From Taishania sp045629585 (GTDB lineage: Bacteria; Bacteroidota; Bacteroidia; Flavobacteriales_D; Crocinitomicaceae), in NCBI GenBank assembly GCA_045629585.1, contig JAZQRM010000063.1:1-58882 (forward strand): a stretch of DNA of 58,882 nt, written 5' to 3'. Shown in pieces: positions 33,576-41,294 of this stretch. Numbering within the stretch: the stretch's first letter is position 1; every line of letters starts with the position of its first letter. Both the position numbers and the translations under genes were made by a program. The notes under the pieces are model-generated. The model saw only the letters and a list, made by a program, of their open reading frames with translations, was not told the DNA's origin and did not search any database.

Positions 33576-34061
33576 ATGAAAACACAGAATGAAGAAGGAT
33601 ATTACGCAATAGGTATTTACAGAGGAAAAACACATCATAATTTAGGAACATTGTGGAGAAGTGCTTTTGTACTTGGAGCAAAATTTATATTCACAATTGA
33701 GAACAAATACAAAAAACAAACCTCTGATGTCGTTAGAGCATGGTCGCGCATTCCCCTTTTTCATCATAAAACATTTGAAGACTTTGCAAACAACATCCCT
33801 TACGATTGTCAATTAGTAGGGATAGAACTCGATGATAATGCCACTTTTCTGCATGACTTTGAACATCCCAAAAGAGCAATCTACCTCTTAGGAGCTGAAG
33901 ATGCTGGATTACCAGAACATGTAAAAGCACGCTGTCAACATATCATTAAATTACCTGGTAATTCATCTTTAAATGTAGGTGTTACAGGAGCGATTGTAAT
34001 GCATGATAGAGTTAGCAAAATTCCAACGACATTACCACCACATCATAAAATGGATATTTAA
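33576..34061 (+). CDS. SpoU/TrmH (SPOUT) family RNA methyltransferase
   Basis: A 161-residue SAM-dependent 2'-O-methyltransferase of the trefoil-knot SPOUT class, acting on tRNA or rRNA. It lacks an added RNA-binding domain, like TrmL, which methylates the wobble position of tRNA-Leu. The three SpoU motifs are visible: NLGTLWRSAFVLGAKFIF (motif 1, about 22-39), AIYLLGAEDAGLP (motif 2, about 106-118) and IIKLPGNSSLNVGVTGAIVM (motif 3, about 128-147). Motif 1 has LGTLWRS in place of the more common NxGxxxRT. Target is not assignable, though a tRNA-Leu gene is adjacent by chance or otherwise. The next gene starts 12 bp downstream. Confidence 0.9.
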   Translation: MKTQNEEGYYAIGIYRGKTHHNLGTLWRSAFVLGAKFIFTIENKYKKQTSDVVRAWSRIPLFHHKTFEDFANNIPYDCQLVGIELDDNATFLHDFEHPKRAIYLLGAEDAGLPEHVKARCQHIIKLPGNSSLNVGVTGAIVMHDRVSKIPTTLPPHHKMDI

Positions 34062-34073
34062 TCTAGAAATTCG

Positions 34074-36395
34074 ATGAAATCAAAACTATTAACAACCATA
34101 CTATTATTTCTTTTTTCAGCAGTTTCTGCTCAGGAAGTGTCGTTCAACGGAAAGATAGTCGACGTGAAAACAAACGAACCGATTATTGGTGCAACAATTT
34201 TAGTTAGAACAAACGAAATTACAGGAACAAAATCAGACGATCAAGGTTTATTTGATTTAATACTTCCTATGGGAAAGTACGAAATTGTTGTGCGCGCATT
34301 AGACTATGACAATTACGAAACAACTCTAACATTTAAAGGTGATACTACTTTAGTAATTGCATTAAAATCAAATAAAGTTGAAGAAATTGAAACCGTCATA
34401 GTTACTTCTAAAAAGGAAAATGAAAATGTTACGAAGGCAGGGATGAATGTTACAACACTCTCTCCAAAAGAGATTGAAACAATTCCCGTTATTTTTGGTG
34501 AAAAAGACATCTTAAAGACCTTACAACTTACACCAGGTGTTAAATCGGCAGGTGAAGGACAATCTGGTTTTTACGTTCGAGGTGGCGCAGCCGATCAAAA
34601 TTTGGTCTTAATTGATGACGCACCAGTGTATAACCCCTCCCATTTATTAGGTTTTTTCTCTGTCTTTAACTCTGATGTAGTAAAAGATTTATCCCTATAC
34701 AAAGCAGCCATACCAGCAGAATATGGAGGAAGAGCATCCTCCGTACTAGATGTTCGCGTAAGAGATGGAAATGATCAAAAATTTAATGCCTCAGGTGGAA
34801 TTGGACTAATATCCTCACGTTTAGCCCTAGAAGGTCCAATCGTAAAAAATAGAGGTTCTTTCCTAATTGCCGGGAGACGAAGCTATGCTGACTTATTTTT
34901 AAAATTAGCTCCTGACAAAGCGATTAGAGATGCATCCCTTTATTTTTATGACTTAAATGCAAAAGCAAATTATAGAATAACAGATAAAGACCGCATTTAT
35001 CTATCCGGATATTATGGCAAAGATAATTTTGCCTACAACAACTTCTTTGGCTTTAACTGGTCCAATTTAACCGGAACATTAAGATGGAATCGCATTATAA
35101 ATGAACGCTTCTTTTCGAACACATCCTTCATTTACAGTAAATTTTACTATGGATTTGGAATTAATGTAGATCAGTTAGGAATTGATTTAAAAGCAAGTAT
35201 TCAGGATTTAAATCTAAAACAAGATTTTCAGTACCGTCTAAACAAAAATAATGTGTTAAAATTTGGTGCAAATATAATCCACCATACATTCCAACCTGGA
35301 ACTTTGACAACGACAGGGCAATCGGTTAATGAGAAAATAATTGACCCTAAATACGCTTTAGAAATAGGTGCCTATATTCAAAATGAACAATCAATTGGTA
35401 AACGTATAAACATGATGTACGGTTTACGATATGCTGGCTTTAATTATATGGGTAAGGGAACATCCTACACCTATGACGAAGATGGAAATCAAACATCAGC
35501 AGAGAAATATGGGAGCTGGAAAAGCATGAAATACTACAATGTTTTAGAACCTCGGTTATCTTTTGCATATCTTATATCTGAACGAAATTCAGTGAAAATC
35601 GGATACAACAGAAATGCACAATACCTTCACCAATTGAGTAATTCTACCACAAGTAGTCCAACCGATATCTGGGTTCCTTCATCAAACAATATAAAACCAC
35701 AAATTGCAGATCAAGTTGCAGCAGGATACTACCATAATTTTAAGGACAATATGTATCAAACAAGTGTAGAAATATACTATAAGCATTTAAGTAATCAAAT
35801 AGATTATAGAAATGGAGCTGGATTAACTTTAAATGAAAATATTGAAGGTGCATTACTCTATGGAATAGGCAGAGCTTACGGAATTGAATTTTTAGTGGAA
35901 AAGAAAAAAGGTAAATTTACAGGATGGATTTCCTACACATTAGCTCGCTCGAAAAGACAATTTGATGGAATTAACGGTGGAAAACCCTTCTCGGCAAGGC
36001 AAGACCGTATTCATGACATCGCTATTGTAGCAATGTACAGAGTAAATCGCGCAATTGCTTTATCTTCTAGCTTTGTTTACTACACAGGAGATGCGGTAAC
36101 CTTCCCTGCTGGAAAATATACCATTGATGGAACAGCAATGCCTTATTATACGGAAAGAAACGGATATAGAATGCCCGATTACCATCGACTAGACCTTGGC
36201 TTAACTTGGTATTTCAAAGACCGTCCAAAAGTAGAACAAAGTTTAAACTTCTCGATCTACAATACTTATGCACGAAGAAACGCATATACAATCACATTTG
36301 AAGAAAGAGAAGACAACCCGAATGAAACAGTTGCTATTCAAACTTCTTTATTTAGAATGATACCTTCTATTACTTATAATTTTAAATTCAAATAA
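34074..36395 (+). CDS. TonB-dependent outer-membrane receptor
   Basis: A 773-residue TonB-dependent transporter. Signal peptide about 1-19 (SAVSAQ); carboxypeptidase-regulatory-like domain about 22-105 (VSFNGKIVDVKTNEPIIGAT); plug domain about 110-225 (GQSGFYVRGGAADQNLVLID, PAEYGGRASSVLDV); beta-barrel to the C-terminus (NFSIYNTYARRNAYTITFEE), ending in SITYNFKFK. The length is typical of the smaller TonB receptors with a CRD. The gene starts 12 bp after the SpoU gene and is followed after one base by a DUF4249-like lipoprotein, a pairing usual in Bacteroidota. The ligand is unknown: no sugar-processing or metal-specific neighbour is present. Confidence 0.95.
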   Translation: MKSKLLTTILLFLFSAVSAQEVSFNGKIVDVKTNEPIIGATILVRTNEITGTKSDDQGLFDLILPMGKYEIVVRALDYDNYETTLTFKGDTTLVIALKSNKVEEIETVIVTSKKENENVTKAGMNVTTLSPKEIETIPVIFGEKDILKTLQLTPGVKSAGEGQSGFYVRGGAADQNLVLIDDAPVYNPSHLLGFFSVFNSDVVKDLSLYKAAIPAEYGGRASSVLDVRVRDGNDQKFNASGGIGLISSRLALEGPIVKNRGSFLIAGRRSYADLFLKLAPDKAIRDASLYFYDLNAKANYRITDKDRIYLSGYYGKDNFAYNNFFGFNWSNLTGTLRWNRIINERFFSNTSFIYSKFYYGFGINVDQLGIDLKASIQDLNLKQDFQYRLNKNNVLKFGANIIHHTFQPGTLTTTGQSVNEKIIDPKYALEIGAYIQNEQSIGKRINMMYGLRYAGFNYMGKGTSYTYDEDGNQTSAEKYGSWKSMKYYNVLEPRLSFAYLISERNSVKIGYNRNAQYLHQLSNSTTSSPTDIWVPSSNNIKPQIADQVAAGYYHNFKDNMYQTSVEIYYKHLSNQIDYRNGAGLTLNENIEGALLYGIGRAYGIEFLVEKKKGKFTGWISYTLARSKRQFDGINGGKPFSARQDRIHDIAIVAMYRVNRAIALSSSFVYYTGDAVTFPAGKYTIDGTAMPYYTERNGYRMPDYHRLDLGLTWYFKDRPKVEQSLNFSIYNTYARRNAYTITFEEREDNPNETVAIQTSLFRMIPSITYNFKFK

Positions 36396-36396
36396 C

Positions 36397-37179
36397 ATGA
36401 AAGTTCATTTATTATTTTTTGGACTAATCACTTTATTATTTTCTTGTAAAAAAGAAATTAAGGTGGATTTAAATGATGCTAATCCTAAAATGGTAATTGT
36501 GGCAAATTTTGATGCCACTGATCAATATGTTAACGTACGAGTATCTAAGTCAGGAAGCTATTTCACACCTTACTCAGAAGAATTAATTAACAATGCTATT
36601 GTTACCATCTACGGACCTAACAATACTCCTTTCATCATTCCTACAGCAGGAAATGGAATTTACGAATCAGCTTATTCTGAAGTACAAATTGGAGCAACAT
36701 ATCGCATAACTGTTTCTGTGGATGGAGAACTTTTTGAAGCAACAAGTAAACTTATGCCAACCCTAATTGGAACAAACATATATGCAAATCCTTTTGTCGC
36801 AGGTGAAGTAGGTGGACCAAATTATATCATATCTTATTTCTACCAGGATTACCCTGGAGTAGGAAACTATTCCAAAGTGATTAAAACAGTAAATGGAATA
36901 CGAAAAGACAAATTTGGTGAATTCTCCATTAACAGTGATGCTTTAACAGATGGTAATGAAGTCGCATTAACGGATATTGGCTTCTTTGAGGTGGGAGACA
37001 CTGTAAGCTACGAAATTCAATCGATAAACGAAAAGACCTTTGACTATTACACGCAACTACAAAGTGGAACAAGTAGTAGCGCTGCAGCACAAGGCAACCC
37101 TGTTTATGTATGGAGCAATGATGCGCTAGGCTATTTTTCAGTATTCACAAAATCGACCTTGACAATAGTATTGGAATAG
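36397..37179 (+). CDS. DUF4249-like surface or periplasmic lipoprotein
   Basis: A 260-residue lipoprotein: the signal peptide ends in the lipobox LLFSC (Cys about 17) followed by KKEIKVDLNDANPKMVIVAN, the typical start of DUF4249 proteins. The mature part is beta-rich (NNAIVTIYGPNNTPF; GIYESAYSEVQIGATYRITV). DUF4249 proteins are encoded next to TonB receptors of this kind and their job is unknown; a role in substrate capture for the receptor is a guess. The single-base gap to the receptor gene implies coupled translation. It ends at a long hairpin terminator. Confidence 0.88.
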   Translation: MKVHLLFFGLITLLFSCKKEIKVDLNDANPKMVIVANFDATDQYVNVRVSKSGSYFTPYSEELINNAIVTIYGPNNTPFIIPTAGNGIYESAYSEVQIGATYRITVSVDGELFEATSKLMPTLIGTNIYANPFVAGEVGGPNYIISYFYQDYPGVGNYSKVIKTVNGIRKDKFGEFSINSDALTDGNEVALTDIGFFEVGDTVSYEIQSINEKTFDYYTQLQSGTSSSAAAQGNPVYVWSNDALGYFSVFTKSTLTIVLE

Positions 37180-37192
37180 ACAAAATACATAG

Positions 37193-37236
37193 AAAAGTAA
37201 TTGCCCCATAAGAATACTTACGGGGCAATTACTTTT
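37193..37236. terminator. Long bidirectional hairpin terminator
   Basis: A perfect 15-bp inverted repeat (AAAAGTAATTGCCCC / GGGGCAATTACTTTT) extended inward by four more pairs after one mismatch, with a four-base loop. It sits between the converging DUF4249 and DUF2147 genes and can end both. Confidence 0.9.
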
Positions 37237-37263
37237 AAAGTATCTACAAGCTAATCTAAAGGA

Positions 37264-37701
37264 TTAATCCACTTTTTCCCAAGTTTGAGTGCGGTAAAAA
37301 GGTCCAACATAACCGCGCAACTGCAATTTGTTTTTATCCTTTTCATCAATCCAAACCTTACACTTGTATACCTTTCCGTTTTCTGGATCTACAATAGTTC
37401 CGCCTTCCCACTCTTTACCGTTCCAGCTTAATCCACGAACAATTTGCATTCCTTCGATTGGTTTATCTTTACGATCATCTGTGCATTCTTTACAAACTGG
37501 ATTAGCCTCACGTCCTTCTCTTGGATAAAGATGTACAATCTTACCATACAATTTACCGTCGTGCTTATACAATTCCACAACTGACTTCTTTTTACCTGTT
37601 TTGTCATCAATTGTATTCCATTTGCCTATGGCTGTTTGAGCAAATGATGCAATGCTTAATAAAGACATTGCAACTACCATTCCGATTTTCATAGCTTTCA
37701 T
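37264..37701 (-). CDS. DUF2147 exported protein
   Basis: A 145-residue exported protein: signal peptide about 1-21 (SIASFAQ). The mature part is the DUF2147 domain: GKWNTIDDKTGKKKSVVELY, LYGKIVHLYP, the Cys pair VCKECTDDRKDKPIEGMQIV and the end LQLRGYVGPFYRTQTW. The family folds as a lipocalin-like beta-barrel and has no known enzyme activity; the two Cys (CKEC) could form a disulfide or bind a metal. A paralogue of exactly the same length lies 0.6 kb away at 38326-38763, with the amidotransferase gene between. No promoter box was assigned. Confidence 0.9.
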   Translation of the reverse strand: MKAMKIGMVVAMSLLSIASFAQTAIGKWNTIDDKTGKKKSVVELYKHDGKLYGKIVHLYPREGREANPVCKECTDDRKDKPIEGMQIVRGLSWNGKEWEGGTIVDPENGKVYKCKVWIDEKDKNKLQLRGYVGPFYRTQTWEKVD

Positions 37702-37746
37702 TATTATTATACAGGATTAAATATAACAAAAAGCGTACAAATCTTT

Positions 37747-38319
37747 CTAATCTTTCCCTATTTCTAGAAAATTAACTAAAATTTCTTTTCCAAAATCACT
37801 TAAAATGGACTCTGGATGAAACTGCACTCCAAATAATTTAAGCGATACGGCCTCAATAGCCATCAAAACTTTGTGTTTAGAAATGGCTGTCGGTACCAAA
37901 TAAGCAGGTAAGGTATCGGCATCCACTCTCCAACTATGATAAAGTCCTACATCAAATTCATTCGGTAAATTTTTAAATATACCATCTGAGTTTAAAATGT
38001 TAACTTTTTCTCGTTTTCCATGCTTTACAAATTCTTGATTTTCCAATTTCCCACCATTAACTTCCGCAATTGCTTGCATACCTAAGCAAACACCCAAAAT
38101 TGGTTTTATTCCTTGAAAAAGCTTTATTATTTTAAATAAATTTGGTTGGTCCTTTGGTAAACCGGGTCCAGGAGAAAGAACTATCGCGTCCATACTATCT
38201 GCCATTCTAAAGTCCAATTCATCCACACGTTGCACAAAAACCTGAGCACCAAGATTCTCAAAATAATGCACTAAATTAAATGTAAAAGAATCATAGTTAT
38301 CTACGATCAATACCTTCAT
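37747..38319 (-). CDS. Class I glutamine amidotransferase, TrpG/PabA type
   Basis: A 190-residue glutaminase subunit that gives ammonia to anthranilate synthase (TrpE) or aminodeoxychorismate synthase (PabB). Motifs: VLIVDNYDSFTFNLVHYF at the start, LSPGPGLP (oxyanion strand), the nucleophile elbow ILGVCLGMQAIAE with Cys about 78, and the catalytic His/Glu in GVQFHPESILS near the C-terminus. No trpE, pabB or trpD is nearby, so the partner must be elsewhere. In Bacteroidota such orphan copies often belong to folate synthesis, which is a weak inference. It is transcribed between the two DUF2147 genes on the same strand. Confidence 0.92.
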   Translation of the reverse strand: MKVLIVDNYDSFTFNLVHYFENLGAQVFVQRVDELDFRMADSMDAIVLSPGPGLPKDQPNLFKIIKLFQGIKPILGVCLGMQAIAEVNGGKLENQEFVKHGKREKVNILNSDGIFKNLPNEFDVGLYHSWRVDADTLPAYLVPTAISKHKVLMAIEAVSLKLFGVQFHPESILSDFGKEILVNFLEIGKD

Positions 38320-38325
38320 TTGCTT

Positions 38326-38763
38326 TTATTCTTTAGATCTAATCCAAACTTGAGTTGAATAAAAAGGCCCTAAAGATCCACGAACATAAAGTTTATCTGG
38401 ATTCTTTGGATCTAACCATATTTTTAAACCATATTCTTTTCCATGATCAGGATGTAATGCCTTTCCTTCGACCCAAGCTTCGCCATTCCATTTTAGATAG
38501 CGAAAAACCTCCATTCCTTGTACAGGTTGATTTTTTCGTTCATCAGTGCATTTTGCACATACTTTATTCACATCCATCCCTTTTACAGGATAAAGCTTTA
38601 AAATTTTACCGTGCAATTGATTACCCTTCTTATAAAATTCCATGGTAGATTCTTTTTGCCCTGTTTTATCATCAATAGTATCCCACTTCCCTACTACCGA
38701 CTGAGCGGTAAGGTTAAATACGGTTGCAAAACACAACAAAAGTTGTACAAAACTATTTTTCAT
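38326..38763 (-). CDS. DUF2147 exported protein, paralogue of the 37264 gene
   Basis: A 145-residue exported DUF2147 protein. The frame is open further upstream, but the ATG at 38761-38763 gives a clean signal peptide (MKNSFVQLLLCFATVFNLTA, cut before QSVVGKW), so it is taken as the start. The mature part parallels its neighbour: GKWDTIDDKTGQKESTMEFY, KILKLYPVKG, the Cys pair KVCAKCTDERKNQPVQGMEV and LYVRGSLGPFYSTQVW. It precedes the amidotransferase by 6 bp, so the two are probably co-transcribed. It diverges from ridA (about 110 bp). Confidence 0.9.
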   Translation of the reverse strand: MKNSFVQLLLCFATVFNLTAQSVVGKWDTIDDKTGQKESTMEFYKKGNQLHGKILKLYPVKGMDVNKVCAKCTDERKNQPVQGMEVFRYLKWNGEAWVEGKALHPDHGKEYGLKIWLDPKNPDKLYVRGSLGPFYSTQVWIRSKE

Positions 38764-38871
38764 AGCTGTTAAATTGGTTTTATGTTTCAAATCTAAACTA
38801 ATTGCTACTAAAAAGACAAGCCTAGATGAGTAATAATTCTTAAACTTGTACAAAATTACAAATATTACGAC

Positions 38872-39255
38872 ATGAAAAAAGCGATTCAAATAGAAGGTGC
38901 ACCTCAACCTATCGCACCATATAGCCAAGCGATACAAGCTGGAAATCTTTTATTTGTAAGTGGACAAATCCCTAAAAATCCATATACAAATGAATTAAAC
39001 ATGCCAAATATTGAAGTGGCAACACGTCAAGTTTTGGATAACATCACAGAAATTTTAAAAGCAGCAGGAATTACACGTAACGAAGTTGTTAAATGCCAGG
39101 TTTTTTTAAAAGACATGAATGATTTCATTGCAATGAATGCTGTATATGGTGAGTATTTCACAGAAATGCCTCCAGCGCGTGAATGTGTACAAGTTGCAAA
39201 ATTACCTAGCGATGTACCTGTTGAAATTTCTTGTATTGCAGTAATTCCTCAATAA
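38872..39255 (+). CDS. ridA: RidA family enamine/imine deaminase
   Basis: A 127-residue trimeric enzyme that hydrolyses reactive enamines and imines (for example 2-aminoacrylate) formed by PLP enzymes. It has the family signature: QPIAPYSQAIQAGNLLFVSG (about 10-29), GQIP, the later motif EVVKCQVFLKDMNDFIAMN with the conserved acidic and Asn residues, and PPARECVQVAKLPSDVPVEI carrying the active-site Arg (about 104). Length and motifs are standard. It shares a short transcript with the GT2 fusion gene, which begins 4 bp after its stop codon with a TTG. Confidence 0.95.
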   Translation: MKKAIQIEGAPQPIAPYSQAIQAGNLLFVSGQIPKNPYTNELNMPNIEVATRQVLDNITEILKAAGITRNEVVKCQVFLKDMNDFIAMNAVYGEYFTEMPPARECVQVAKLPSDVPVEISCIAVIPQ

Positions 39256-39259
39256 AAAA

Positions 39260-41221
39260 TTGGACAGACAAAATACATATCCTTATAAACTAAGTGTCAT
39301 TATCGTTAATTACAACGTAGAGTTTTTTCTAGAACAATGTCTAAACTCTGTGAAAAAAGCGTTGAAAAATGTTAACGGAGAAGTTTTTATTGTTGATAAT
39401 AATTCGATCGACAACTCAGTACAAATGGTTCGTAACCGTTTTCCAGAATACAACCTTATTGACAATAAAGAAAATCTTGGTTTTTCAAAAGCAAATAATC
39501 AAGCTATTCGAATATGTAATGGAGAATATGTCCTTTTATTAAATCCAGATACTGTTGTAGAAGAAGATACCTTTGAAAAAGTAGTGAAATTCATGGATGA
39601 AAATCCAGATGCAGGTGGATTAGGCGTACGTATGTTAGATGGAAAAGGAAACTTTCTCCCTGAATCAAAACGTGGATTACCAACACCAGCAGTTGCTTTT
39701 TACAAAATATTTGGTCTTGCTAGTATATTTCCAAAAAGTAAAAAATTTGGTCACTACCACTTAGGTTATTTAAGTGAATTTGAAACCAACGAATGTGAAA
39801 TACTTTCTGGTGCGTTTATGCTAATGCGCCATGACGCTTTAGAAAAAGTAGGCCTTTTAGATGAAGCATTCTTTATGTATGGAGAGGATATCGATTTATC
39901 CTACCGAATCATAAAAGGTGGATACAAAAATTATTATTTTCCAGAAACAAGGATCATTCACTACAAAGGAGAAAGCACAAAAAAGAGCTCTGTCAATTAT
40001 GTATTTGTTTTCTATCGAGCAATGGTCATTTTTGCAGAAAAACATTTCTCGAACAAACATGCCAAGCTTTTTTCATTGGTCATTAATTTGGCCATATACT
40101 TACGAGCTAGTTTAGCAATAATAACGAGATACGTTAAAAAGGCTTTTATTCCAGTATTAGATTTTACAATCTTAACGGCATTCTTATTTTTTTTAACCAA
40201 CCAATGGTCGAACGAAAATATAGAGTTCCCACTTCATATTATAAAGTTTTCCATTCCAACTTATGTCATAATTTGGCTAATAAGCATTCTATATACAGGT
40301 GGATATGACAAACCAATTGAAATCAAAAAATCGGTCAGCGGAACATTGATTGGGACAATTATCATCCTTTCTATTTATGCATTACTACCAAAAGAATTTC
40401 AATTTTCAAGATTATTCATACTCGTTAGTGCATTCACAACGTTATTGTACTTCTTTATCTCACGTTTGCTTTTACACTTTACAATTAGTAAAGAATATGC
40501 TTTAAAGAACAGTATAAAAAAACGTTTTTTAATTGTTGGTGACAAGGAGGAGACAGCGCGAGTATCGAACGTATTAAAAGAATCTGCTCCACAAATTGAT
40601 AATATTTTTCTAGCGAATGTTGGATCACAAAAAGAAGATTGGAGCGTTGGTACCATTCATCAATTGGACCAAATAACCCATATCCATAAAGTGGATGAGA
40701 TTCTTTTTTGTGCAAAAAACACCACCGCTAGCGATATCATCGACTGGATGACCAAAATTGACAGCAGATCAATCGATTTTAAAATAGCTCAACCAGAAAG
40801 TCTTTACTTAATTGGAAGTAATTCTATTGACACTGCTGGAGATTTATATGTTTTAAACATAAATACAATCAGTACAAAAAGTAATATCCGTTTAAAACGA
40901 ACTTTTGACTTACTGATTGGAATAATTGGTTTTATTCTTTCACCTATTTTAATTTGGTTTTACCAAAATAAAATTCAATTTATAAAAAATATGACGGCTC
41001 TTATCTTGGGTAAAAAATCAGTTGTGGGTTATATCCCAACACTCACAAAATCTGAATTACCAAAGATAAAACCAAGCATTATAAATCATTCTTCAACGAA
41101 TGAACATAAAACCCAAACAAATATTGATCGATTAAATTTGATTTATGTCAGAGACTACACTTTACAGTTAGACATTAAAGCACTTTTTAAAAATTGGTCG
41201 CAATTAGATTCAGGCAATTAA
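39260..41221 (+). CDS. GT2 glycosyltransferase fused to a degenerate glycosylphosphotransferase-like region
   Basis: A 653-residue protein. The N-terminal part (about 9-250) is a GT2 domain: LSVIIVNYNVEFFLEQCLNS, a DNNSID strand, LLNPDTVVEEDTFE with the metal-site Asp, and FMYGEDIDLSYRI. Then come four membrane segments (about 300-405), a Rossmann-like domain (RFLIVGDKEETARVSNVLKE, about 417 onward) and one membrane segment (about 548-570) resembling the N-terminal part of WbaP/CpsE-type polyprenyl-phosphate glycosyltransferases. The catalytic C-terminus of those enzymes (KFRTM..., GPRPE) is missing, so the second half is degenerate or only regulatory. The start must be TTG: the frame from the preceding stop has no ATG or GTG before the GT2 core. 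It follows ridA by 4 bp. Confidence 0.88.
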   Translation: MDRQNTYPYKLSVIIVNYNVEFFLEQCLNSVKKALKNVNGEVFIVDNNSIDNSVQMVRNRFPEYNLIDNKENLGFSKANNQAIRICNGEYVLLLNPDTVVEEDTFEKVVKFMDENPDAGGLGVRMLDGKGNFLPESKRGLPTPAVAFYKIFGLASIFPKSKKFGHYHLGYLSEFETNECEILSGAFMLMRHDALEKVGLLDEAFFMYGEDIDLSYRIIKGGYKNYYFPETRIIHYKGESTKKSSVNYVFVFYRAMVIFAEKHFSNKHAKLFSLVINLAIYLRASLAIITRYVKKAFIPVLDFTILTAFLFFLTNQWSNENIEFPLHIIKFSIPTYVIIWLISILYTGGYDKPIEIKKSVSGTLIGTIIILSIYALLPKEFQFSRLFILVSAFTTLLYFFISRLLLHFTISKEYALKNSIKKRFLIVGDKEETARVSNVLKESAPQIDNIFLANVGSQKEDWSVGTIHQLDQITHIHKVDEILFCAKNTTASDIIDWMTKIDSRSIDFKIAQPESLYLIGSNSIDTAGDLYVLNINTISTKSNIRLKRTFDLLIGIIGFILSPILIWFYQNKIQFIKNMTALILGKKSVVGYIPTLTKSELPKIKPSIINHSSTNEHKTQTNIDRLNLIYVRDYTLQLDIKALFKNWSQLDSGN

Positions 41222-41230
41222 TTTGCGATG

Positions 41231-41260
41231 TTTGATAAACCGTTTTTTCAATTATTTTTG
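41231..41260 (+). promoter_or_regulatory. Promoter before the E2 gene (TTTG-N18-TATTTTTG)
   Basis: TTTG at 41231-41234, an 18-base spacer and an exact -7 box TATTTTTG at 41253-41260. The leader to the ATG at 41295 is about 30 bases. Confidence 0.6.
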
Positions 41261-41294
41261 TAACGTTATATCAACACCGCTAGGAAAATAAATT

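Noticed and set aside
33312..34061. Integration site at tRNA-Leu
   Set aside because: No integrase, no repeated tRNA 3' end and no change of gene content nearby.
37193..37236. Long hairpin as a riboswitch or small RNA
   Set aside because: It lies between two converging stop codons and has A and T flanks, which a bidirectional terminator explains fully.
37747..38319. Naming the amidotransferase trpG
   Set aside because: TrpG and PabA cannot be told apart by motifs, and no trp or pab gene is nearby, so no symbol was given.
38764..38937. Longer start of the second DUF2147 gene at 38937
   Set aside because: It would overlap ridA in the opposite direction and add about 58 residues before a clean signal peptide.
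39260..41221. A frameshifted two-gene pair in place of the 653-residue fusion
   Set aside because: The frame is continuous through the membrane and Rossmann segments with no stop codon, so it is a real fusion as sequenced.
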